This document shows positions 1-6,049 of a stretch of 6,049 nucleotides of DNA, piece by piece. A program made the position numbers and the translations under genes. The notes beneath the pieces were generated by a model. It was not told the origin of the DNA. It did not search any database and saw only the letters and a list, made by a program, of their open reading frames with translations. Source of the stretch: Desulfobulbaceae bacterium UBA2775 (lineage in GTDB: Bacteria; Desulfobacterota; Desulfobulbia; Desulfobulbales; Desulfocapsaceae); the NCBI GenBank assembly GCA_002352445.1, contig DEIL01000187.1, forward strand, positions 1 to 6,049, given 5' to 3'. The first letter of the stretch is position 1. Each line of letters starts with the position of its first letter.

Positions 1-3000
1 CGGATCTCGCCATCTTGATAGGTATACCCGTCAGTATCAATTTGAATCACCGCACGCTGGTCCCCATTCTTATACTCAAGCCGGTTGGAACCGGAAAAAC
101 GATAGCCAAAATCTGCCGAATTATAGCTGTCTGCGGTCAAATGAAACTTGGGTTTATCCTTATATGGTGCACCACTGGTGGGGCAGAATGTCGCACAGTT
201 GCCGCACTCGTTGCAGTAATCACCGATATTGAGAACCTGATACTTCTGGCTGATCCTCCCTGGTTCCAGGTCTATGATCTCGACCCCACTATTCCCCTGG
301 GTAGCCTGTTGGATTGGAAATGAAACAGGCTCCATTCGAAATTCCATATTGGCACGGTTGGGGCAGACCGAGACACATACACTGCAGATTTCATCACACT
401 GCAGACAACGGGCCGCTTCTGCCTTAGCTGTAGCCTCATCAAGAGTTCGAACAACCATCTCAAAGCCGAATCGTTCGCTAAAACTGATTTCAGGGGTTAC
501 GATACCCGGTACTCTGCGCGCTTTTGCAGAGCGTAATTCCTCGGGATTTACTGATTTAGCCAGCAGGCCAACTTCAACTTTACTCTCCTCAACCGCTCGC
601 CTGGCAATGGACCCGGCAACATCCTTACCGTCACCAATGGCCTTAATCAGGGTGGAAGCGCCGCGAACAGCATCGCCGCCTGCGAACACATTTTCAATCT
701 GAGTTTCATATGTAACAGGATCAATTTTAAGCTTCCTGTCCGGAAAAAAATCCGCATTTACGCGCTGACCGATGGCTGAAATAACACTGTCTGCTTCCAG
801 CTCAAACTCCGATCCCTCAATTTTGATGGGCCGTGGTCGTCCGGAGTCGTCTTTTTCTCCAAGTTTCATCTTAAAGCACACATTGGCCTTGACCCGTCCA
901 CCTTCCACCAGCATACATTCGGGCGCAGTCAGTTCAATGAGATTTACCTTTTCATCCAGCATCCCGATGACTTCTTCAAGAGCTGCTGGCATTTCATCCT
1001 GGGTTCGCCGGTAGATGAGGTTTACTTCCCCGTCCGGTCCTACCAGTCGTTTGGCAGTTCGAGCTGCATCCATGGCAGAATTACCCCCGCCAATTACAAC
1101 AACTTTTTTCCCCAGATCGACTGTTTCGCCACGTCGCACTGCACTGAGGAAATCCAGGTTATCCATGACGCCCTCGGCATCCTCACCTGGAACTCCCAAT
1201 TTGAGGCCTTCCTGTGCACCGACAGCGACGTAGAGGTAATCAAATTGTTTCATCATGGATTCAAACTTAGACTGATCAATTGCAGCGTTGTAGTGAATGG
1301 TGACGCCTAAGGAAAGAATCGCGTCAATATCTTTTTTTATACTTTCGTCATCCAGACGAAAAGTTGGAATCGCATCAGAGGCCCAGCCACCGGCAAATTC
1401 CTTACTCTCAAAAATCTCCACTTCAAAGCCTTCCAGTGCAAGAAAGTAGGCACAGGAAAGCCCGGACGGTCCTGAGCCGATGATGCCAACCTTAATTCCA
1501 TTAGATTCGGCAGGTTTTAATAAGGGCTCATCACCAGCGGTCTGAATAACGAACCTTTTAATTTCTCTGATGAGGAGTGGATTGTCATAGTTGATACGTG
1601 TACACTTGGACTGACAGAGATGGTCACAAACCATTCCCTGGATATTGGGGAAGGGATTTGTTTCAAGAATTATTTTCCTGGCCCTGGCATAGTCTCCCTG
1701 GGCGGTGTAGTAGAGGTAGCTTGGAATATCCTGACCGGCCGGGCAGGTTGACATGCAGGGTGCCTTGATACAATCAAATGGTCCGAGTTCCGTTTCGGTT
1801 TTGATGCTGTCGTAGGGATAACTCTCCTTCTTGAAATTGACATCGTCCACCACGGTTTCGGCATATTCTTTCAAATTTTCCCATCCGGCCCGGTTTGCCT
1901 CCTGTTTTTTGCCGCTTCTTGCCACAACGAAGTTTTCAATAGTATCTGCACCGGCTTTATCAAATGCTTTCTGCAGAGTTTCAAGATACTGGGATAAACG
2001 AGCATATCCACCTGGCTTTAGCAGATCGGAACAGGTGGTGATCGGTTTTAAATTACAGGCCAGGATATTTGCAACATTTTCATAACTGGTTCCAGCGGAA
2101 AATGAGATATCCAGGTTACCCTCAAACTCATCCTGCAACCGCCTGGCCAGATTAATGGAGATTGGGTGCAGAGACCTGCCGCTCATATAGACCATCGACT
2201 CGTTATCCGGTAAATCCTGCTCTTCATTCTGGGTTTCCAGAGTGTTGGTTAATTTAATGTTGAAATCAACGCCTATCTTCCCGGCACTTTCCAGAAGCGA
2301 TTTGATCAACGACACGCCGTCCGGGTATTTCAAATCATGATCAAAGGCCAGATCGGGAACCTGGGTTTTAAAGCCCAGTTTATCATTTAAAATCCCTCGA
2401 ACACCTTCATCGCCGAGCAGGGTGGGATTGAGCTTAATTGTAGTGTGGAGTTTTCGCTCCTCTACGAAATAACGACCTATTTTTTCCACTTCATCCGGTG
2501 GGCAGCCGTGCATGGTTGATACAGTGACATTATCCGACATGCAGTCGGGGATGTTTAATTCTCTGACCCGCGGGTAAAAAGCCGCAATTTTTTCAATTTT
2601 AGCCGCTTTTTCTTCCCGGCAATCTGCCATTCTGTCCAAGAATCTCTGCACCGTCGGGCTCAGTATACCTTCCAGGTTATAACCAACACTCATATTAAAA
2701 ATAAATCCAGATTCGTCCGGTTCTCCCCAGCTGAATTTATCTTTCAGGATATGCATTACAATCCAGGCATTGAGGTATTCATCAAAGGATTGATCCAGTT
2801 TTAACTCCTGGGACCACTCACAGTTATATCCTTCATCGCCCATGTCGATACAGGGTTTGGTTACTTCCAGTTCATCAAGGATCTGGATAGTTTTCAACTC
2901 CATATACCGCCCACCCGTCAGCCATGCAGCAATCAGGTTCTGAGAAAGCTGGGTATGAGGGCCTGCTGCTACACCCACCGGAGTTTCCAGCAACTGCCCG

Positions 3001-3146
3001 TAACGACGCATTCGAAAAGGATCGGTGGCTTTAGGTACAAAAAACAGATCTTTTTCGATGCCGAAAATTTTGCCTTTCTTTTCGTCCTCCAGGATCCATT
3101 TCAGCAGTGTCTCAATATCGCAAACCCATAATTTGTCACTAGTCAT
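1..3146 (-). CDS. ygfK: YgfK-type iron-sulfur flavoprotein oxidoreductase ('putative selenate reductase subunit YgfK'), 3' end cut by window edge
   Basis: I translated the frame by hand from ATG at 3146: 1048 codons without a stop, continuing past position 1. E. coli YgfK is about 1030 residues, so only the extreme C-terminus should be missing. Domains in order: a DHOD-like barrel region (about 1-440) with PVGVAAGPHTQL at 56-67, TMHGCPP at 211-217 (Cys215) and KLNPTLLG at 238-245; a GltD-like Fe-S segment with Cys459, 464, 468 and Cys507, 511, 515; an FAD Rossmann motif GSGPSG at 557-562; an NAD(P)H motif GGGNSA at 686-691; the GltD-type motif AGGDAVRG at 822-829; and a ferredoxin-like tail with Cys914, 917, 921, 924, 928 and Cys978, 981, 984, 988, each series ending in CP. 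No signal peptide or membrane segment is seen, so it is probably cytoplasmic. The family is tied by context to purine catabolism and selenium-dependent molybdenum hydroxylases; the selenate reductase name is weakly founded. Inferred role: NAD(P)H-driven reduction of a purine-derived ring, or electron transfer to a partner hydroxylase. Confidence 0.94.
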   Translation of the reverse strand, partial: MTSDKLWVCDIETLLKWILEDEKKGKIFGIEKDLFFVPKATDPFRMRRYGQLLETPVGVAAGPHTQLSQNLIAAWLTGGRYMELKTIQILDELEVTKPCIDMGDEGYNCEWSQELKLDQSFDEYLNAWIVMHILKDKFSWGEPDESGFIFNMSVGYNLEGILSPTVQRFLDRMADCREEKAAKIEKIAAFYPRVRELNIPDCMSDNVTVSTMHGCPPDEVEKIGRYFVEERKLHTTIKLNPTLLGDEGVRGILNDKLGFKTQVPDLAFDHDLKYPDGVSLIKSLLESAGKIGVDFNIKLTNTLETQNEEQDLPDNESMVYMSGRSLHPISINLARRLQDEFEGNLDISFSAGTSYENVANILACNLKPITTCSDLLKPGGYARLSQYLETLQKAFDKAGADTIENFVVARSGKKQEANRAGWENLKEYAETVVDDVNFKKESYPYDSIKTETELGPFDCIKAPCMSTCPAGQDIPSYLYYTAQGDYARARKIILETNPFPNIQGMVCDHLCQSKCTRINYDNPLLIREIKRFVIQTAGDEPLLKPAESNGIKVGIIGSGPSGLSCAYFLALEGFEVEIFESKEFAGGWASDAIPTFRLDDESIKKDIDAILSLGVTIHYNAAIDQSKFESMMKQFDYLYVAVGAQEGLKLGVPGEDAEGVMDNLDFLSAVRRGETVDLGKKVVVIGGGNSAMDAARTAKRLVGPDGEVNLIYRRTQDEMPAALEEVIGMLDEKVNLIELTAPECMLVEGGRVKANVCFKMKLGEKDDSGRPRPIKIEGSEFELEADSVISAIGQRVNADFFPDRKLKIDPVTYETQIENVFAGGDAVRGASTLIKAIGDGKDVAGSIARRAVEESKVEVGLLAKSVNPEELRSAKARRVPGIVTPEISFSERFGFEMVVRTLDEATAKAEAARCLQCDEICSVCVSVCPNRANMEFRMEPVSFPIQQATQGNSGVEIIDLEPGRISQKYQVLNIGDYCNECGNCATFCPTSGAPYKDKPKFHLTADSYNSADFGYRFSGSNRLEYKNGDQRAVIQIDTDGYTYQDGEI

Positions 3147-3153
3147 GTTTTAT

Positions 3154-3160
3154 CTCCTTC
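3154..3160 (-). promoter_or_regulatory. ribosome binding site of ygfK
   Basis: On the minus strand this reads GAAGGAG, seven bases before the ATG at 3146. It is a near-ideal Shine-Dalgarno sequence and fixes the ygfK start. It is the best ribosome binding site of the three genes, so ygfK can be translated independently of hyuA despite the 168-base gap. Confidence 0.85.
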
Positions 3161-3165
3161 TATTG

Positions 3166-3298
3166 TGATGGCGTCGTAAAAACTCTCCGATTCCGTCATT
3201 CCCGCGTAGGCGGGAATCTAGTTATTTCAATATGTTCTGGACTCCCGCCTACGCGGGAATGACGATCTTTTGCCAAAACATAGTTTTTAAGATCATCA
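3166..3298. repeat. MITE-like imperfect inverted-repeat element between hyuA and ygfK
   Basis: The left half (from 3166) and the reverse complement of the right half (ending 3298) share TGATG at the tip, then TAAAAACT, then a strong core. Core arms 3194-3221 and 3237-3264 match at 26 of 28 positions around a 15-base AT-rich loop. Each arm also holds its own small palindrome (attcccgc-gtag-gcgggaat in the left arm). There is no coding capacity. The left end recurs at 6033-6049, which marks it as a dispersed element rather than a gene-specific site. It fills most of the hyuA-ygfK gap and would form a large hairpin in a read-through mRNA. Which family it belongs to, and whether a transposase or RAYT moves it, cannot be told from here. 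Confidence 0.8.
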
Positions 3299-3314
3299 TT
3301 TGTACTTATTGCCT

Positions 3315-4700
3315 TTATCGGGGTTTCAAACAGCGTTTACGGCTGATATATTGTCCCCACCCTTTTTCCACCATGAGCCTCCCTTGCTGAACCACAACAC
3401 GTCCCCGGACGATAGTAGTGGTTGGCCATCCGCGGACTAGTCGGCCCTCAAAGGGAGAGTAGTCCGCGTTTTGCCTCAGGATGTTCGGAGTGATAACTTT
3501 TTCCATGTTCGGATCAAAGACGACCACATCACCGTCGGCTCCTGGAGCCAGGTTGCCCTTGCGAGGAAAAAGGCCCATTAATCGGGCCGGTGCCGTCGAC
3601 ACAACTTCCACGAAACGATTAAGAGAAATACGATTCTGTAACACGCCTTCTGAAAACATGAGAGGAAGTCGGGTTTCCACTCCCGGTATTCCTCCCGGTG
3701 CCCGACTGAAATCATTTTTCCCATGCGTAAACTTATCGGCAAAATTAAACGAGCAATGGTCGGTAGCAACAACATTGATACTCCCTTGCTTAAGGCCTTT
3801 CCAGAGTGCCGCACCATCCACAGCCTTACGGGCCGGAGGTGCCATAATGTATTGCAACCCCTTTTCCGGTTCCTCGTAACATGAATCCTCCAGCAGCAGG
3901 TGTTGGGGGCAAACTTCGGCGTACACCGGCAACCCTCTATCTTGTGCTGCCTCAATTGCCAAAAGTCCTGCAGCGGTGGATAGATGGACAATGTAAACAG
4001 GTACATTTCCTACAGCCTGAGCCATGCTGATGATTCGATAAATGGCCTCCGCCTCACAATAATCAGGTCTGCTTTGAGCGTGATATTTGGCTGCCAGTTT
4101 ATTTTCATCTTTAAATCTTTGACAGAGAAATTCTATAATGTCATGATTCTCAGCGTGAAAAGCGGTCAGCAAGCCAGATCTTTTAGCCTGATTCAGCACA
4201 CTTAAAATCTGCGGATCCTGCAGACGTCCACCATATGTCAGATAAATTTTACCACTGGATACCCCTTCAGATAGAAGAGAAGAAATCTCATCCAGAGTTT
4301 GTGAGTTTAGGTGCTGGAAGACTCCATGAAGTCCGAAATCGACCACGCAAGACTCCACGGCTTCTTGCTTATTGACCTGAACCTGGTGCATCAGGGAACA
4401 GCCTTCAGGTCCAAAAGAAGGGTGCTCAACCACGCAGGTGGTGCCCCCAAAAGCTGCTGCGGCAGTCCCATCAAAAAAACCATCACTCACTTTGAATTGC
4501 CCCACAGCCAGGTTTAAATGAGTGTGAACATCTACCCCACCAGGCATCACATACTGGCCTGCAGCATCGATCACATTGGCACCCGGGCGGTCCAGTGCTT
4601 CTCCCGCATCGGCAATCACCCCGCCAACGATAAGCAGATCTGCCTGCATCGTTTCGTCAGCGGTAACAATTAAACCATTTTTAATCAGGGTATCCTGCAT
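3315..4700 (-). CDS. hyuA: HyuA-type D-hydantoinase / dihydropyrimidinase-like cyclic amidohydrolase
   Basis: A 461-residue metal-dependent amidohydrolase, the same length as E. coli HyuA (YgeZ) as I recall it, and alignable along its whole length, including NADYSPFEG at 411-419. All six expected binuclear metal ligands are visible: His59 and His61 in GGVDVHTH, the lysine that is carboxylated (Lys151 in SSGKIYLTY), His182 (FHAEN), His239 (IVHLS) and Asp314 (ATDHC). The family hydrolyses the cyclic amide bond of hydantoins or dihydropyrimidines; E. coli HyuA acts on D-phenylhydantoin in vitro but its natural substrate is thought to be a purine-derived ring. A soluble cytoplasmic enzyme is expected. 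The residue before the key lysine is Gly where E. coli has Phe. The ATG lies 20 bases after the ssnA stop, with an upstream in-frame stop at 4728-4730 and no other ATG, GTG or TTG between, so the start is secure even though no Shine-Dalgarno is seen. The exact substrate is unknown. Confidence 0.88.
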   Translation of the reverse strand: MQDTLIKNGLIVTADETMQADLLIVGGVIADAGEALDRPGANVIDAAGQYVMPGGVDVHTHLNLAVGQFKVSDGFFDGTAAAAFGGTTCVVEHPSFGPEGCSLMHQVQVNKQEAVESCVVDFGLHGVFQHLNSQTLDEISSLLSEGVSSGKIYLTYGGRLQDPQILSVLNQAKRSGLLTAFHAENHDIIEFLCQRFKDENKLAAKYHAQSRPDYCEAEAIYRIISMAQAVGNVPVYIVHLSTAAGLLAIEAAQDRGLPVYAEVCPQHLLLEDSCYEEPEKGLQYIMAPPARKAVDGAALWKGLKQGSINVVATDHCSFNFADKFTHGKNDFSRAPGGIPGVETRLPLMFSEGVLQNRISLNRFVEVVSTAPARLMGLFPRKGNLAPGADGDVVVFDPNMEKVITPNILRQNADYSPFEGRLVRGWPTTTIVRGRVVVQQGRLMVEKGWGQYISRKRCLKPR

Positions 4701-4720
4701 GGGGGGGCCGTGTTGTTTAA
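4701..4720 (-). other. ssnA-hyuA intergenic spacer lacking a Shine-Dalgarno
   Basis: The 20 bases between the ssnA TAA and the hyuA ATG contain a run of seven C (coding strand) directly before the ATG, and no purine-rich ribosome binding site. A ten-base palindrome tttaattaaa (4716-4725) overlaps the ssnA stop codon. The short gap points to one transcript; translation of hyuA probably depends on ribosomes coming from ssnA, or on another initiation mode. Confidence 0.6.
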
Positions 4721-5998
4721 TTAAAGTTTATCCCAGAGCTTTCGTCCCATTGCTCTCGCATGGGTTAGAACTTCTTTTTCGTCAACTGTTGTTATCTTCC
4801 TGTCTTCAACAAGCAACCGTCCTTTGGAGATGACGCTTTCCACATGACGAGCATCAATACCGTAAACAAAGTGTCCGAGGAAATTGTCCTGGGTCAAGTC
4901 AGTGGGCGGGTCGTAGTCGAGAATCACCAGATTATTTTCGCCGTCACCAGCTGTACCGGTTGACTGAATATAGCGGTGAACATTTCGAAAACGTTCATAA
5001 ATGGTGTCAAAACCGATGCCTTCTGTAGCCTGTCCTGTAAGGAAGACCGCTTTGGCACTGCGAAGCATATCGCAATGCATGCCATCTGTTCCTAGCATCA
5101 TCTGGTCTGCAAGGTCGCCGTAACCGGCCACACCCACATTGTTGTTCTGGTTGCTCTCTACATTCTGAACCACCCAGACGCCAGAATTTTGCAATAATTG
5201 AAGTTCCTTGGGGGAAAGGTGAATGCAGTGACCAAAAATTGATTTTTTCAGTTCCAGAGCCCCGGCATCGCTTAATCGCTCCATGACTCTTTTACCAAAG
5301 TTGGCCTGGGCGTGTTCCTGATCGGCGTTATCTTCAGCTACGTGTATGTGCAGGCCTGTCTGGTGTTTTTTGGCGAGGACGATGGAATCTGCCAGTAATT
5401 TTTTACCAACGGTAAAAGAAGCGTGCAACCCGACATGTCCGGCTCGACCAGAAGTTAAAAAGGCATCCGTCTCAGTCAACCCTTGTTCCCTGATTTCAGC
5501 TCCATCTCTATCGGACATCTCGTAACAAAGCATGTGAGAGATCCCAACGCGATCAAAAGCCTTGGCTATGGTTTCTAAAGAGCCTTCAATTGCAAAGGGC
5601 GACGCATGGTGGTCTATGACAAAGGTCACCCCGTTTTTGGCACAATAGATCGCCGATGCCAGGGCACTGGCCTCAATCATTTCCAGATCCAGACGTTTGT
5701 CTATATGCCACCAGACATATTCGAGGACTTCGGAAAAGTTTGTCGGGATTGTTCTTGGTGCAGGCATTCCCCTGGCAAGGGTGGAATAGATATGATGGTG
5801 CCCGCAACCAAAGGATTTTGTGACAAATTTTCCTTTACAGTCGATGATCTGATCTTCTGCAGCCAGAGCATCATTTCCAGGAACAGTTGAAGACAGACTG
5901 GTGGTTCCATTCTGCCCGGACTCCACAGCCAGATCTGTATGGCTTATCTCTAAACTCTGCCAGTCAATGAATCTTGCATTCTTTAAATATAAGGTCAT
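4721..5998 (-). CDS. ssnA: SsnA-family aminohydrolase (amidohydrolase superfamily)
   Basis: A 425-residue amidohydrolase resembling E. coli SsnA (about 442 residues as I recall) through blocks such as YVWWHIDKRLDLE (94-106), VIDHHASPFAIEGSL (127-141), LHIHVAED (216-223) and LGTDGMHCDM (302-311). Mononuclear deaminase-type metal ligands are visible: His67 and His69 (GHHH), His219, His257 (FGHCIHLS) and Asp305, with Glu222 as the expected catalytic acid. Related enzymes (guanine deaminase, TrzN/AtzA type) remove amino or similar groups from N-heterocycles. SsnA's own substrate is not firmly established; its constant company with ygfK and hyuA implies a purine breakdown step. It is probably cytoplasmic. 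Oddities: the usual Pro-Gly before the HxH motif is replaced by Lys-Ser (61-62), and the stretch after the metal Asp is shorter than in E. coli. The start at 5998 puts the N-terminal MTLYLKNARFID block in the family position and has a weak GGGGA site seven bases upstream. Confidence 0.88.
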   Translation of the reverse strand: MTLYLKNARFIDWQSLEISHTDLAVESGQNGTTSLSSTVPGNDALAAEDQIIDCKGKFVTKSFGCGHHHIYSTLARGMPAPRTIPTNFSEVLEYVWWHIDKRLDLEMIEASALASAIYCAKNGVTFVIDHHASPFAIEGSLETIAKAFDRVGISHMLCYEMSDRDGAEIREQGLTETDAFLTSGRAGHVGLHASFTVGKKLLADSIVLAKKHQTGLHIHVAEDNADQEHAQANFGKRVMERLSDAGALELKKSIFGHCIHLSPKELQLLQNSGVWVVQNVESNQNNNVGVAGYGDLADQMMLGTDGMHCDMLRSAKAVFLTGQATEGIGFDTIYERFRNVHRYIQSTGTAGDGENNLVILDYDPPTDLTQDNFLGHFVYGIDARHVESVISKGRLLVEDRKITTVDEKEVLTHARAMGRKLWDKL

Positions 5999-6005
5999 TG
6001 TTATA

Positions 6006-6010
6006 TCCCC
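6006..6010 (-). promoter_or_regulatory. weak ribosome binding site of ssnA
   Basis: On the minus strand it reads GGGGA, seven bases before the ATG at 5998. It is only a partial Shine-Dalgarno match but the sole candidate, in an otherwise AT-rich leader. No clear promoter can be called in the 51 bases available. Confidence 0.5.
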
Positions 6011-6032
6011 AAATTTTGATTTCTTTTATTTT

Positions 6033-6049
6033 TGATGGCGTTGTAAAAA
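6033..6049. repeat. edge of a second copy of the dispersed repeat, cut by the window end
   Basis: TGATGGCGTTGTAAAAA matches the left terminus of the element at 3166-3182 in 16 of 17 bases (T for C at the tenth position) and in the same orientation, so the rest of the copy should lie beyond the window. Like the first copy it begins shortly upstream of a start codon (34 bases here, 19 at ygfK). Confidence 0.65.

Noticed and set aside
274..702. 142-codon plus-strand open frame
   Set aside because: It lies wholly opposite ygfK, whose frame is continuous with conserved Fe-S and FAD motifs; the plus-strand product is low-complexity Ser/Thr/Arg-rich and matches no family.
772..1233. Two adjoining plus-strand open frames (80 and 72 codons)
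   Set aside because: Antisense shadows of the NADPH-binding part of ygfK, with Ser/Pro/Arg-rich translation and no ribosome binding site support.
1..3146. In-frame UGA selenocysteine codon in ygfK, suggested by its selenium-linked annotation
   Set aside because: I read every codon of this frame and found no in-frame TGA, TAA or TAG; the selenium link is by neighbourhood only.
3194..3264. Rho-independent terminator after hyuA
   Set aside because: The hairpin is strong, but it is symmetric, belongs to a dispersed repeat, and has no T-run directly after the stem in either direction; the five T lie about 12 bases away. Partial attenuation remains possible.
3147..3314. Riboswitch or CRISPR-like unit in the hyuA-ygfK gap
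   Set aside because: Only two inverted arms are present, not direct repeats with spacers, and I see no purine- or guanidine-type riboswitch core; the gap is explained by the repeat plus the ygfK ribosome binding site.
3481..3879. 132-codon plus-strand open frame opposite hyuA
   Set aside because: Antisense to conserved hyuA sequence; no recognisable domain or start signal.
3578..4006. 142-codon minus-strand frame inside hyuA
   Set aside because: It is another frame of hyuA, which itself carries the full set of metal ligands; no frameshift is needed to explain the gene.

Overview
The window holds three consecutive genes on the minus strand, read from high to low coordinates: ssnA (5998 to 4721), hyuA (4700 to 3315) and ygfK (3146, running off the left edge). 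No plus-strand gene is convincing. All three proteins belong to families that occur together in the purine-catabolism / selenium-dependent molybdenum hydroxylase gene clusters of anaerobes and enterobacteria: SsnA amidohydrolase, a D-hydantoinase/dihydropyrimidinase-like amidohydrolase (HyuA, formerly YgeZ), and the large iron-sulfur flavoprotein YgfK, long annotated as a putative selenate reductase subunit. In E. coli the homologues sit in one chromosomal region but hyuA is apart from ygfK-ssnA; here hyuA lies between ssnA and ygfK.

Layout. Positions 5999-6049 are the leader of ssnA and contain the edge of an interspersed repeat. ssnA and hyuA are 20 bases apart and almost certainly co-transcribed. 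Between hyuA and ygfK is a 168-base gap filled mostly by a 133-base, MITE-like imperfect inverted repeat (3166-3298) with a strong GC-rich hairpin. Its left end recurs (16 of 17 bases) upstream of ssnA at 6033-6049, cut by the window end. ygfK has a good ribosome binding site and an uninterrupted frame of 1048 codons; its last few dozen codons should lie beyond position 1.

How they may work together (inference). YgfK combines a DHOD-like region, a GltD-like FAD/NADPH module and ferredoxin-type clusters, the same parts as dihydropyrimidine dehydrogenase but in another order. A pyridine-nucleotide-driven ring reductase (or an electron-transfer partner of a molybdenum hydroxylase) next to a metal-dependent cyclic amidohydrolase and an SsnA-type aminohydrolase suggests stepwise reduction, deamination and ring opening of a purine-derived heterocycle under anaerobic conditions. 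Expected partners (xdh-type molybdenum hydroxylase genes, ygeW, ygeX, ygeY, purine permease) are not in this window.

Organism. Base composition is close to balanced, the genes imply anaerobic or facultative purine use, and the repeat with a core of attcccgcgtaggcgggaat type is a style common in Desulfobacterota and other Gram-negative environmental bacteria. A Gram-negative anaerobe, perhaps a sulfate-reducing desulfobacterium, is a low-to-moderate confidence guess.
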